DNA from: Myxococcales bacterium
GTDB lineage: Bacteria > Myxococcota_A > Polyangia > Nannocystales > Nannocystaceae
Direction: 5' to 3'
Assembly: GCA_020633335.1 (NCBI GenBank)
Contig: JACKDU010000007.1
Location: 186,001-250,000, forward strand
DNA: 64,000 bases
This document shows, one piece after another, positions 8,969 through 18,999 of this stretch. The position numbers and the translations under genes are program-made. The notes below the pieces were generated by a model, which saw nothing but the letters and a program-made list of their open reading frames with translations, did no database searches and had not been told where the DNA came from. Every line of letters starts with the position of its first letter. Position 1 is the stretch's first letter.

Positions 8969-10441
8969 CTAGATGTCGCCGCTGAGCAGCTCGAGGATGG
9001 TCGCGACCCCGAAGCCGGAGCCGCCCTCGTCGCTGATCCCGTAGGGCTTCTTGAGCATCCCGGGGCCGGCGATGTCGACGTGGATCCAGCGCTGGCCCTC
9101 GGTGAACTCTGAGAGGAAGAGGCCCGCGGTGATCGCCCCGCCGGGGCGATCGCCGGTGTTGCGCATCGACGCGATCGGGCTCTTGAGCTGCTCCTTGAGC
9201 TCGGGCGGGAGGGGGAGGCGCCAGCTCGACTCGCCGCTCCGCTCGCCAGCGGCGATCCAGGCGCTGGCGAGCTCGTCGTCGTTGCCCATCACGCCGGCGA
9301 TGTGGGGCCCCAGGGCGATGATGCAGGCGCCGGTGAGCGTGGCGAGGTCGATCGTGAAGTCAGGGCCGAGCGAGCCCGCGTAGGTCAGCGCGTCCGCGAG
9401 GGTGAGTCGGCCCTCGGCGTCGGTGTTGTCGATCTCGATGGTCTTGCCGTTGCTCGCCCGGAGCACGTCGCCGGGGCGGTAGGCGTCGCGGGCCGGCATG
9501 TTCTCGGTGGCGGCGACGATCGCGTGGACCTCCCAGGGGAGGCCGAGGCGGGCGATGCCGTCGAGCGCCGCGAGGACCGCGGCGGCGCCACCCATGTCCA
9601 TCTTCATCCCGAACATCCCCTCGCTGGTCTTGAGCGAGAGGCCGCCGGAGTCGAAGGTGACGCCCTTGCCGACCAGGCAGATCTTGCCCTTGCTCTTCGA
9701 ACCTGGCCGATAGTGAAGGTCGATGAAACGCGGGGGCTCGGCGCTGCCGCTGGCGACCGCGAGGTAGCAGCCCATGCCGCGGCGCTCGCACTCCTCGCGG
9801 TCGAGGATCGTGCAGGTCACGGTGTCCGCGTGGGCGGCCGCGATCTCTCGGGCGACCTTGGCGAGGTAGGAGGGCGTGACGAGGTTGGGTGGCCCATTGA
9901 CCAGGTCACGCGCGCGGGCGACGGCGGCGGCGATCGCCTGGCCGCGCTCGGAGCCGCGGGCTGGTGCGCTGCTGCGACCGACGACCGAGACCTGGGTGAG
10001 TGATTGGGGCGGGCGCCGGTCCTCGGGCAGGAAGGCGTCATAGCGGTAGGTGGCGAGCTCGGCGCCCTGGGCGATCAAGGCGCCGGTCTGGGCCTCGTCC
10101 GCGTGCGGAGTGCCGCTGAGATCGAGGATCAGGTGGTCGGCTCCGACCGCGAGCGCCGCCCGCGCGGCGTCAAAGGCGAGCTTCCGAACATCAGCTGCGC
10201 GCGCGAGGCCGTCGCCGACACCCATGAGGAGGAGCGTCTGGAGCTTCCCCTCGATCTCGCGGGTGAGCTGGAGCGTCTGTCCGGCCTTGCCCTCGAAGCG
10301 CGCCGCTCTGGCGGCGCCGAGGATCGCCGCGCCGAAGCGCTCCTCGAGGGTCTTCTCGGTGCTCTCTCGACATAGAGCCAAGGCGAAGAGCTGGCCATGG
10401 GCGGGTAGGGGAGCGGAAGTGAGCCAATCGTTCCGGAGCAT
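8969..10441 (-). CDS. pepA: Leucyl aminopeptidase (M17 family)
   Basis: This 490-residue cytosolic metallopeptidase removes N-terminal residues from peptides. The catalytic domain has the metal- and substrate-binding motifs in order: LVGKGVTFDSGGLSLK (about 257-272), MKMDMGGAAAVL, and NTDAEGRLTLADAL (about 338-351). The N-terminal macro-like domain is present. Length is typical. In some bacteria PepA homologues also bind DNA (Xer recombination, operon repression); nothing here tests that. It stands alone, with a small palindrome 19-33 bases upstream of its start. Confidence 0.95.
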   Translation of the reverse strand: MLRNDWLTSAPLPAHGQLFALALCRESTEKTLEERFGAAILGAARAARFEGKAGQTLQLTREIEGKLQTLLLMGVGDGLARAADVRKLAFDAARAALAVGADHLILDLSGTPHADEAQTGALIAQGAELATYRYDAFLPEDRRPPQSLTQVSVVGRSSAPARGSERGQAIAAAVARARDLVNGPPNLVTPSYLAKVAREIAAAHADTVTCTILDREECERRGMGCYLAVASGSAEPPRFIDLHYRPGSKSKGKICLVGKGVTFDSGGLSLKTSEGMFGMKMDMGGAAAVLAALDGIARLGLPWEVHAIVAATENMPARDAYRPGDVLRASNGKTIEIDNTDAEGRLTLADALTYAGSLGPDFTIDLATLTGACIIALGPHIAGVMGNDDELASAWIAAGERSGESSWRLPLPPELKEQLKSPIASMRNTGDRPGGAITAGLFLSEFTEGQRWIHVDIAGPGMLKKPYGISDEGGSGFGVATILELLSGDI

Positions 10442-10773
10442 GGCGAAGATCTATGGGGTCACTGTACCACAGTGTCGCACTTCGGTGGTGAACCCTGGCC
10501 GTGGAGCCGGTCCGGGGCCTCGAGGCACATTGGAGGACGTCGGCTCAGAGATGTCTGGAAAAATCAGTGCTATGAATTACTTAATTTTTTGCCGATGAAA
10601 TGGCGCGAAGGGCGCAAAAAAGCTAACAAAAGCTCACTTGTCGCACTCAACTTAGGCAAATGATCGCTTACCTTCCTATAATTAAGTAAAAAAGATGCTG
10701 ATTGGCGTTGACACTACGCGCGCGGTCTATGTAGCTTTTCACTCACCGTTGTCCCTGAAGGAGGGAGGAAACG
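10442..10773. other. A+T-rich intergenic region between pepA and the H1-like gene
   Basis: No gene is convincing here. From about 10556 to 10700 the sequence is markedly A+T-rich compared with everything around it. It contains the inverted arms TTACTTAATT (10577-10586) and AATTAAGTAA (10680-10689), 93 bases apart. TTGACA at 10708-10713 is a good -35 candidate for the H1-like gene, with only a poor -10 (TAGCTT, 10732-10737). Confidence 0.55.
10460..10474. promoter_or_regulatory. Palindrome upstream of pepA
   Basis: CACTGT-ACC-ACAGTG is an exact 6-bp inverted repeat with a 3-base centre, 19-33 bases upstream of the pepA start. It could be an operator. Nothing identifies a partner. Confidence 0.35.
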
Positions 10774-11319
10774 ATGCAAGACGAGAACGCCGCACCCGCC
10801 GCCGAGCAGGCTGAGCAGGCCGCTCCCAAGCGCAAGACCGCCAAGAAGAAGACCGCCAAGAAGGCCGCCAAGAAGAAGGCCGCCAAGAAGGCGACCAAGA
10901 AGGCTGCCAAGAAGGCGACCAAGAAGGCCGCCAAGAAGGCGACCAAGAAGGCCGCGAAGAAGGCAACCAAGAAGGCCGCCAAGAAGGCGACCAAGAAGGC
11001 TGCCAAGAAGGCGACCAAGAAGGCCGCCAAGAAGGCGACCAAGAAGGCTGCCAAGAAGGCGACCAAGAAGGCCGCCAAGAAGGCGACCAAGAAGGCCGCG
11101 AAGAAGGCAACCAAGAAGGCCGCCAAGAAGGCGACCAAGAAGGCTGCCAAGAAGGCGACCAAGAAGGCCGCCAAGAAGGCGACCAAGAAGGCCGCCAAGA
11201 AGGCGACCAAGAAGGCCGCCAAGAAGGCGACCAAGAAGGCCGCCAAGAAGGCGACCAAGAAGAAGGCCGCCAAGAAGACCAGCAAGAAGGCGCCCGAGGC
11301 GACCGCCGCGGCGTCCTGA
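10774..11319 (+). CDS. Histone H1-like Lys/Ala-rich nucleoid protein
   Basis: 181 residues. After a short acidic/Ala-rich head (MQDENAAPAAEQAEQ) nearly all of the protein is an octad repeat KKAAKKAT, present 16 times in a row from about residue 34, then a short KTSKKAPEATAAAS tail. Such proteins resemble the C-terminal tail of eukaryotic histone H1 and bind DNA through lysines; in bacteria related tails occur in nucleoid proteins and alternative HU fusions. No globular domain is present. A strong SD (GGAGGGAGG) lies just before the ATG. The gene sits alone with its own A+T-rich upstream region and terminator. Confidence 0.85.
   Translation: MQDENAAPAAEQAEQAAPKRKTAKKKTAKKAAKKKAAKKATKKAAKKATKKAAKKATKKAAKKATKKAAKKATKKAAKKATKKAAKKATKKAAKKATKKAAKKATKKAAKKATKKAAKKATKKAAKKATKKAAKKATKKAAKKATKKAAKKATKKAAKKATKKKAAKKTSKKAPEATAAAS
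10879..11262 (+). repeat. Sixteen 24-bp coding repeats, including an exact 144-bp tandem duplication
   Basis: The octads are encoded by sixteen 24-bp units. Synonymous codons mark them: units 1-6 (10879-11022) and 7-12 (11023-11166) have the same codon pattern, including the marker GCG...GCA in units 4 (10951) and 10 (11095). Units 13-16 share one common form. Twelve units are therefore two identical six-unit blocks. Confidence 0.9.
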
Positions 11320-11343
11320 GCGACTTCGCGCCCTCAACTGGCT

Positions 11344-11379
11344 CCGCCGTCGGCACTTTGCCGCGGCGGTTCCTTATTT
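11344..11379 (+). terminator. Rho-independent terminator of the H1-like gene
   Basis: The stem CCGCCG-(T)-CGGC pairs with GCCG-CGGCGG around the loop ACTTT, and a T-rich tail (TTCCTTATTT) follows. It starts 25 bases after the stop codon. Confidence 0.8.
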
Positions 11380-11431
11380 AAGGGCCTCGAGATCGCCCGG
11401 CCATTCGCGCCGGAACGACGTGTACCGGCCC

Positions 11432-12184
11432 CTAGAGCGTCGCCAGGGTCTCGGCGAAGCTCCGGAGGTTCGCGTAGCTCTGGGGTCCGGCGAAGAGGAT
11501 GGTGACCTCCTCATCCTCGAGCTCGTCGACGACGATCGCGAGCGCCTCCGCGAGCGCGGGGCGCAGGCGCGTCGTCGCTCCGGCGCCATCGACGCGGAGC
11601 CAACGGCGCTCCAGCGTCCCCTTGAACGGCCGGCCGGTCCCGTCAAAGGCGGGGATCAGGGTCTCGATGTCCAGCTCGCGGGCCAGCGGGAGGGTCATCG
11701 CCGGCTCCCAGAGCCCCTCGGCCTCCCAGACCAGCCCCAGCCCCTCGGCCGCCCGGGCCTCGGCGAAGCGCCGAAGGCGCTCGCGGTAGGTGGCTCCCGG
11801 CGTGAAGCTCGCGGGTGTCCGAAGGACCATCTTGGTCGCGCCGAGCCCCTCGGCGCAGGCGCGAACGATCGCCCAGGCCTGGCGGACCTCTTCACTCTCC
11901 TGGAGGAGCCCGAAGGCGCGGGCCTCGCCCGGGAGGCTGCGGGAGCCGTGCTCGCGGAGGCCGTCGCTCGGGCCGTGCGAGACCAGGTGCCAGATGTAGG
12001 GGATGATCTCGGCCTCCGGGTGCACCCCGCTGATCATCTCCCGCAGGCGAGTGGCAGCGGCCGCGCGCGGCGGGTTGATCAGGGTGGAGCGGAGGACGAC
12101 GAGGTCGACCGGATCGTCGTGGCGCGCGACTCGCAGCGCCTTGTTGTCGTCGTTGATGACGATCCCGAGTCTGGGCGTGGACAT
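11432..12184 (-). CDS. DUF72/YecE-like TIM-barrel protein
   Basis: About 250 residues, resembling the DUF72 (YecE) family, whose biochemical role is not known. The supporting features are the TIM-barrel-like alternation, the LVWEAEGLWE strand that matches the family's conserved acidic/aromatic segment, and the C-terminal TILFAGPQSYANLR segment like the family's final strand. The start at 12184 (MSTPRLGIVINDDNK) is preferred over an upstream TTG. It diverges from the transaldolase gene with about 70 bases between them. Family assignment is moderate. Confidence 0.6.
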   Translation of the reverse strand: MSTPRLGIVINDDNKALRVARHDDPVDLVVLRSTLINPPRAAAATRLREMISGVHPEAEIIPYIWHLVSHGPSDGLREHGSRSLPGEARAFGLLQESEEVRQAWAIVRACAEGLGATKMVLRTPASFTPGATYRERLRRFAEARAAEGLGLVWEAEGLWEPAMTLPLARELDIETLIPAFDGTGRPFKGTLERRWLRVDGAGATTRLRPALAEALAIVVDELEDEEVTILFAGPQSYANLRSFAETLATL

Positions 12185-12216
12185 TGGAGGGAGGAAGCTA
12201 CGGCGGGCGCTCGGCG

Positions 12217-12247
12217 TTGACAAGCGCGCAGTGGCCCGTGGTAAGAG
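12217..12247 (+). promoter_or_regulatory. Possible promoter of the transaldolase gene
   Basis: TTGACA at 12217-12222 is an exact -35 hexamer. The -10 (TAAGAG at 12242-12247) is weak and the spacing is 19. It would give a transcript starting almost at the ATG at 12256. Confidence 0.35.
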
Positions 12248-12255
12248 CGCCGGCG

Positions 12256-12906
12256 ATGCAGCTCTTCATCGACACCGCCGACGTCCAGGAGATCCGCGAG
12301 GCCGCCGAGCTCGGGCTCCTCGACGGCGTGACCACCAACCCGACCCTGGTCGCGGCGACCGGCCGCCCGATGCGTGAGTGCCTGACCGAGATCTGCAGCA
12401 TCGTCCCGGGGCCGGTGAGCGGTGAGGTCCTGGCGACCACCTATGATGAGATGCTCGCGGAGGCGCGTGAGCTTGCGACGATCGCCCCCAACATCGTCGT
12501 CAAGATCCCGCTCATCCGCGACGGCCTGCGGGTCGTCAAGGTGCTCACCGGCGAGGGGATCAAGACCAACGTCACCCTCTGCTTCTCGCCGCTCCAGGCG
12601 GTGCTCGCCGCCAAGGCCGGCGCCACGTACATCTCGCCCTTCGTCGGTCGCCTCGACGACGTCGGCCACGAGGGGATGGACGTCGTCCACCAGATCATCG
12701 AGATCTACGGGAACTACGGCTACGACACCAAGGTGCTCGTCGCCTCGGTGCGCTCGCCGCTCCACGTCCTGACCGCGATGCAGATGGGCGCCGACGTCGC
12801 GACGATCCCCTTCAAGGTGATCGGCCAGCTGATCAAGCACCCGCTCACCGACGTCGGCCTCGCGCGCTTCATCGCCGACGCCGCGAAGATCCCGAGCAAG
12901 GGCTAG
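12256..12906 (+). CDS. tal: Transaldolase (short TalC/FSA-type)
   Basis: A 216-residue class I aldolase-fold enzyme of the short transaldolase subfamily, which transfers dihydroxyacetone units in the pentose phosphate pathway; close relatives are fructose-6-phosphate aldolases. The Schiff-base lysine is K83 in NIVVKIPL. The DTADVQEIREA start, GVTTNPTL and GATYISPFVGRLDD motifs are all present. An upstream in-frame extension is ignored because the ATG at 12256 gives the family's MQLFIDTA start. The next gene, trmB, begins 20 bases after the stop, so they may be cotranscribed. Confidence 0.93.
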   Translation: MQLFIDTADVQEIREAAELGLLDGVTTNPTLVAATGRPMRECLTEICSIVPGPVSGEVLATTYDEMLAEARELATIAPNIVVKIPLIRDGLRVVKVLTGEGIKTNVTLCFSPLQAVLAAKAGATYISPFVGRLDDVGHEGMDVVHQIIEIYGNYGYDTKVLVASVRSPLHVLTAMQMGADVATIPFKVIGQLIKHPLTDVGLARFIADAAKIPSKG

Positions 12907-12925
12907 TGCCCCGCGCAGCCGGGCG

Positions 12926-13561
12926 ATGAAGGGGATCCGGCAGCACGTCAACCCGCTCGGGGAGGCGTTCATGCGGGTGCGAGCCCGCCGGCTCGAGCGC
13001 CCGCCCGGGCTCGCGTCCGAGTGCGCGGTCGAGGTCGAGCTCGGCTGCGCCGACGCCGACTTCTCCTTCGAGCTCGCCGAGCGCCGCCCCGACGCCTGGG
13101 TGTGCGGGCTCGAGATCCGCGAGAGGGTGCTGGTGGTCAACCGCGCCCGCGCCAGAGAACATGGCCTGAAGAACCTGTCCTTCGGCTATGTGAACCTCAA
13201 CGTCGACATGGACCAGGTCTTCGGCGAGGGCGAGGTCGATCGCTTCCACGTCCTCTTCCCGGATCCGTGGTTCAAGAAGCGGCACCAGAAGCGGCGGGTG
13301 ATCGAGCCCTGGCTCCTCGGCGTGCTCCGCCGGCAGCTCCGCCCGGGCGGCGAGCTCCACTTCGCCAGCGACGTCTTCGAGGTCGCGCTCGAGGCGATGT
13401 CGGAGATCGAGGATCCCGCGATCGATCACCTCGGCTTCCGCAACCTCGCGGGGCCCTGGAGCTTCTGGCGGGGGAACCCCTTCCCGGCGGCGAGCCGGCG
13501 CGAGCGGACGACCCTGCGCCGCGGCCAGCGGGTCTGGCGGATGCGCTACCGCGTGCCCTGA
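12926..13561 (+). CDS. trmB: tRNA (guanine-N7-)-methyltransferase
   Basis: A 211-residue SAM-dependent methyltransferase that makes m7G46 in the variable loop of tRNAs. The SAM-binding motif is EVELGCADADFSFELAE (about 35-51). The family hallmark FPDPWFKKRHQKRR is at about 109-122 and contains the catalytic-site Asp and the basic tRNA-binding residues. Length is usual. It follows tal by 20 bases. Confidence 0.93.
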   Translation: MKGIRQHVNPLGEAFMRVRARRLERPPGLASECAVEVELGCADADFSFELAERRPDAWVCGLEIRERVLVVNRARAREHGLKNLSFGYVNLNVDMDQVFGEGEVDRFHVLFPDPWFKKRHQKRRVIEPWLLGVLRRQLRPGGELHFASDVFEVALEAMSEIEDPAIDHLGFRNLAGPWSFWRGNPFPAASRRERTTLRRGQRVWRMRYRVP

Positions 13562-13581
13562 GCGCTCCCGCGCCGCGCCCC

Positions 13582-14130
13582 TCACTCGGGCGCGCTGGCG
13601 ACACCCAGCGACTCGAGGCTCGGGAGCTCGAGCGCGTCGTCGAGGGCGATGCAGTTCTCGAGCTTGAGGATCTCCGCCGGCGCGAGCGACTCGTCGGTAG
13701 CGAGCGCGGCCTCGGCCTTGACCACCGACTCGCTGATCACGTCGACGCATGCGCAGAAGCTCAGCGCCTGCTTGCGGGTCGCCTCGTCGCCGCAGCTCGT
13801 GACGTGGCGGTCGAGGCTCCAGCGGAGGAAGCGGTGGCGACAGTCGAGCGACGGGTACTCGACCGCCCACACGCAGCCGCAGAGCTCCTTGTCGCGCTCG
13901 ACGTCGAGCCCCTCGGTGCAGATCGCCTGCATGTACGTGTCCTCGCGACGGAGGCGCTGATCGAAGCTCTCGGCGCCGCCGAGGATCGAGCCCATCAGGG
14001 GCGGCAGGATCAGCCACGCGAGGAGGCCGACCGCCGGCAGGCCGATGAGAGACCCGGCGAGGAGGCCGGGGAGGCGCGAGCGCGGCGGATCATCGAGGTC
14101 GGCGAGCATCGGCATGGCGCTGCGGAGCAT
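13582..14130 (-). CDS. Membrane-anchored protein with conserved cysteines, unknown function
   Basis: About 180 residues; no family recognised. One or two hydrophobic segments near the N-terminus (LPGLLAGSLIGLPAVGLLAWLILPPLMG) are followed by a soluble part with cysteine pairs (ICTEGL, ELCGCVW, LDCRHRF, SFCACVD) that could form disulphides outside the cytoplasm. The start is uncertain: ATGs at 14130, 14115 and 14109 precede the hydrophobic segment. An open frame reaching 14307 would overlap the divergent gene. It converges on trmB with a 20-base gap. Confidence 0.65.
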   Translation of the reverse strand: MLRSAMPMLADLDDPPRSRLPGLLAGSLIGLPAVGLLAWLILPPLMGSILGGAESFDQRLRREDTYMQAICTEGLDVERDKELCGCVWAVEYPSLDCRHRFLRWSLDRHVTSCGDEATRKQALSFCACVDVISESVVKAEAALATDESLAPAEILKLENCIALDDALELPSLESLGVASAPE

Positions 14131-14284
14131 AGCGCGGGCCTGCCGCGGGATCGCCGCGGCCCGCGTTGGGCGGCCGCCGGGGGGCCCTCGCGGCCTCTCG
14201 AGGGGCGAAAGAGGGCTTGTGAAGCAGGCGCGCGCGTTGGATACTGCGCCCGAGACGCCCTCACCGTCACCGAAGGCGCGACGC

Positions 14285-14971
14285 ATGCCGGCCATGCTGA
14301 CCCCCAATCAGCTCATCTCCCCCCTCCTCGCCACGGCCATGGTGGTGTTCCCTGTCAACGAGGCGATGGCCGCCCGCGCCATCGCGCCCGCCGGCCAGCC
14401 CGCGGCGACCGACGACGTGCCGGCCGACGCACCGGCGGAGGGCGCCGAGCCTGCTCCGGAGGGCGCGGAGGGTGCTGAGGGCGCCGAAGGTGCCGAAGGC
14501 GCCGAAGGCGCTGAGGGTGCCGAGCCGGAGCCCGAGCCGGAGCCCGAGCCGGAGCCCGAGCCGGAGCCCGAGCCGGAAATCACCGCGCCGCCGGTCCCGG
14601 AGGGCCCCGAGCGGCCGGCCGAGCCGACCCTCGCGGGCAAGCCGGCCAAGGGCAAGGGCATGATGATCGCCGGCGGGACGCTCCTCGGCCTCGGTATCGG
14701 CGGGACGATCGCCGCGATCATGCTGACGCGCTGCCCCGAGCCTGCGAACACCGTCGGCTGCAAGTACTCCTACCACCGCAACTTCGTGGTCCCGGTCGCC
14801 GCCTCGGCGGCCCTGGCGGGGGCGCTCCTCCTCAGTGTCGGCATCGGCTACTCGGTCCGCTACAAGCGCTGGCAGAACTGGAAGCCCGAGGACGACAAGA
14901 AGAAGCAGGCCACGCTGGTCCCGACGATCGTCCCTGGTGGCGCTGGCGTCGGCTACGTCGGACGCTTCTAG
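14285..14971 (+). CDS. Exported membrane protein with EGA and PE repeats
   Basis: 228 residues. A signal peptide (cleavage likely after FPVNEAMA) is followed by a low-complexity region of EGA triplets and then PEPE dipeptide repeats (residues about 50-100), then two hydrophobic helices (MMIAGGTLLGLGIGGTIAAIML and FVVPVAASAALAGALLLSVGI) and a basic tail. The paired-helix, rigid-linker plan suggests a periplasmic spacer or anchor; function unknown. ATG at 14285 is chosen because the signal peptide starts there. A related two-helix plan is seen in the gene at 41981-42649. Confidence 0.7.
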   Translation: MPAMLTPNQLISPLLATAMVVFPVNEAMAARAIAPAGQPAATDDVPADAPAEGAEPAPEGAEGAEGAEGAEGAEGAEGAEPEPEPEPEPEPEPEPEPEITAPPVPEGPERPAEPTLAGKPAKGKGMMIAGGTLLGLGIGGTIAAIMLTRCPEPANTVGCKYSYHRNFVVPVAASAALAGALLLSVGIGYSVRYKRWQNWKPEDDKKKQATLVPTIVPGGAGVGYVGRF

Positions 14972-15312
14972 ATCCTCAGGATCGCACCTCGCGGCCGCGC
15001 GCGCCCCAGCCTACGCTGAGTGGACGCCCGCGGCCGCGCTCCGTCTGGAGAGCGGGCTCGTCGACTGGTCGCGGTGCTAGAGGGCGATCACCAGCTGGAC
15101 GCCGAAGAGGATGAGGAGTCCGCCGAGCACCCAGCGCGGGAGCCGGTCCTCAAGCGTCGCCGCCGGCTCGATGACCGGGCGAGGGCGGGTGTGGATCCGC
15201 GGCGCTCGTCGACGGGCGCTGCGCGTGAGCGAGAGTCCATCCGAGGAAGCCATCTTCTCATGGTGGATCGACAGGTCGTGTTGACCACCGTCGACCTCCG
15301 CGCCGGCGCAGC
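14972..15312. other. Mostly noncoding gap with one short candidate gene
   Basis: The gap between the repeat protein and thiE contains only the small membrane-protein candidate listed separately. I see no other element in it. Confidence 0.5.
15077..15253 (-). CDS. Small single-pass membrane protein candidate
   Basis: A 58-codon frame from ATG at 15253 to TAG at 15077. The first 35 residues are basic and Arg-rich. The C-terminus is a clean hydrophobic helix, RWVLGGLLILFGVQLVIAL, ending the protein. That pattern is a plausible tail-anchored or single-pass small protein and is unlike the arginine/proline-rich translations that antisense frames give in this DNA. It lies just downstream of thiE on the same strand. 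SD support is poor, since GAGAAG directly abuts the ATG. Confidence 0.45.
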   Translation of the reverse strand: MASSDGLSLTRSARRRAPRIHTRPRPVIEPAATLEDRLPRWVLGGLLILFGVQLVIAL

Positions 15313-16086
15313 TCAGCGATCAAGGCCGGCGTCGGTCTTCCCTGGAGGAAGCTGCGCACGCTCCGCGTAGGTCCGAACGAGCAGGTCCCCGAGGGCAGCT
15401 GCGGCCGCTCGCGTCGCGCTCGCGTCGGCGCGGTGGAGGGCCGAGATCAGCGCCGCGCCGCTGGCTCCAGCGCGGATCGCCGCGACGGCGCGCGCCTCGT
15501 CGAGGCCGCCGATCGCGATGATCGGCAGCGCCCCGCGGACCAGCGCGGCGGCGGCGGTGAGCCCCTCGAGACCGACCGTGGGATCGGGCCGCTCCTTGCT
15601 CCGGGTCGCGAAGATCGGCCCGAAGCCGATGTAGTCGACCTCGAGCGCGAGCGCCTCGCGGACCTGATCGACGCCGTGGGTCGAGAGGCCGATCTGGAGG
15701 GAGCGTCCGCGGCCGGCGGCCCGCTCACGGAGCTCCTGGAGCCGCGCGCGTCGGCGGGCGAAGCCCCCCTCGCCGAGGTCCTCCTGGCCGATGTGGAGCG
15801 CGTCCGCGGCGTCGCTGGCGAGGGCGGCGTCGACGTCGTCGTTGATCACCAGGAGGACCCCCGCGTCCCGGCAAGCGGGCGCGAGGGCGGCGAGCCAGGC
15901 GAGGCGCTCGGCGGTCGACGCCCGCTTCGCCCGGAGCTGGAGGGCGGCCGGGCCGGGTCCGCCGCGCGGGCGCTCGCCGAGGAGCGCGAGCGCCAGGGCC
16001 ACCGGGTCGAGGCCGGCGGGGTGGGGGAGATCGGCGATCGCGTAGAGCCCGGCCAGGCGGTCTGGGCGCGCGGTGGCGGTGACCAT
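15313..16086 (-). CDS. thiE: Thiamine phosphate synthase
   Basis: A 257-residue TIM-barrel enzyme that joins the thiazole phosphate and HMP-pyrophosphate halves of thiamine. Family motifs include LQLRAKRAS, VINDDVDAALASDADALHIGQEDL-like strands, YIGFGPIFATRSKE and the phosphate-binding IIAIGGLDEARAVAAIRAGA. It is somewhat longer than usual at both ends (Pro/Gly-rich insertion near 40). No other thiamine genes and no TPP riboswitch are visible nearby. It diverges from uvrB with 24 bases between starts. Confidence 0.9.
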   Translation of the reverse strand: MVTATARPDRLAGLYAIADLPHPAGLDPVALALALLGERPRGGPGPAALQLRAKRASTAERLAWLAALAPACRDAGVLLVINDDVDAALASDAADALHIGQEDLGEGGFARRRARLQELRERAAGRGRSLQIGLSTHGVDQVREALALEVDYIGFGPIFATRSKERPDPTVGLEGLTAAAALVRGALPIIAIGGLDEARAVAAIRAGASGAALISALHRADASATRAAAAALGDLLVRTYAERAQLPPGKTDAGLDR

Positions 16087-16096
16087 GGCTTCATCC

Positions 16097-16102
16097 TATC
16101 TT
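16097..16102 (+). promoter_or_regulatory. Possible -10 element of uvrB
   Basis: TATCTT ends eight bases before the uvrB ATG. If used, the mRNA would be almost leaderless. No good -35 is seen and the region is shared with the divergent thiE start. Confidence 0.3.
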
Positions 16103-16110
16103 CTCGGCCG

Positions 16111-18228
<2,118 letters not shown>

Positions 18229-18531
18229 GCCGCGGTGACCGTGCCGCAGACTCCCGGGATGAGCAGTGAATGAGCAGCGTTCGGGTGGTGCATCTCGCGC
18301 CACGGTGAGGCTGTCGACCGGAGGGGGCAAGCAGCGCGACGCCCACGCAGGCCGACGTGGATCGCCGCCAGGACGCGGCCATGAGCGCCGTTCACCCGCG
18401 TTTCCGTGCGCGCGCCGGCAGGGCGTGAGAGCGCGTCGGCGCCGGATAGTGTCAGCGTCAGGAGCGGGCGCAGGGCCGCTGTCCACTATTCAGGACATTT
18501 TACTCGCCACTGGATGTGGCATCGTAGTCCC
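18229..18531. other. Noncoding gap between uvrB and the XRE regulator
   Basis: I see no gene. Just before the regulator lies TGTCC-ACTATTCA-GGACA (18480-18497), a spacing variant of the palindrome family found further right, in a slightly A+T-richer stretch likely to contain the promoter. Confidence 0.4.
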
Positions 18532-18948
18532 ATGATCTTCGATGGCGCGTTGGGTAGAGGAGTCGACGGAGGCGTGGGGGAAGGCCCCCGCGATCCGGTC
18601 GAGCGTTCCTACATGCTCGAGCTCGGACGGCGGCTGCGGAAGCTCCGTGAGGAGCGGGAGATGACCCAACACTCGCTCGCCAAGAGCTCGTTGGTCGCCG
18701 CCGACATGATCTCTCGCCTCGAGAACGGCCACTACCAGTCGCCCGGCCTCCGCACCCTCCTGCGGGTCGCGGACGGCCTCGGTGTGCGGGTCGCCGATCT
18801 CCTGCCGGAGGTGGTGATCGAGGTCGGCCACAACCGCGAGGCGGCGCTCCGCGGGCGGGTGATGAACATGGCCCGGCGGGCGACGGTCGAGGAGCTCGAG
18901 ATGCTCCTCAACCTCGCCGACGTCGTCCTCCAGCCGCGCTCGCGATGA
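18532..18948 (+). CDS. XRE-family (Cro/CI-type HTH) regulator
   Basis: About 138 residues from ATG 18532, or 111 from ATG 18613. The helix-turn-helix is LGRRLRKLREEREMTQHSLAKSSLVAADMISRLENGHYQSPGLRTLLRVADGLGV, cut here into its recognisable parts: recognition helix AADMISRLE and the conserved N-G-xx-SP segment. A short C-terminal helical part (ATVEELEMLLNLADVVLQ) may dimerise. Target genes are unknown. It stands alone, facing the thiolase gene, with a TGTCC/GGACA repeat just upstream that could be its own operator. Confidence 0.85.
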   Translation: MIFDGALGRGVDGGVGEGPRDPVERSYMLELGRRLRKLREEREMTQHSLAKSSLVAADMISRLENGHYQSPGLRTLLRVADGLGVRVADLLPEVVIEVGHNREAALRGRVMNMARRATVEELEMLLNLADVVLQPRSR

Positions 18949-18979
18949 GGGCCGGCGATCCGGAGATCGCCAGCCCTCA
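18946..18979. terminator. Shared terminator hairpin between XRE gene and thiolase
   Basis: TGAGGGC-C-GGCGATC pairs with GATCGCC-A-GCCCTCA around the tetraloop CGGA: 14 paired bases with one mismatch. It begins in the XRE stop codon and lies between two convergent genes. There is no T tract on the + strand. Confidence 0.65.
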
Positions 18980-18999
18980 GCGCTCGTCACCGTGAGCGA

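Noticed and set aside
10577..10689. Inverted arms TTACTTAATT/AATTAAGTAA as a mobile-element end
   Set aside because: Short arms in an A+T-rich stretch, no transposase and no target duplication; likely chance or regulatory.
18480..18497. TGTCC-N8-GGACA before the XRE gene, as a member of the palindrome family
   Set aside because: The spacing between TGTC and GACA is ten, not six. I keep it as a possible separate operator.
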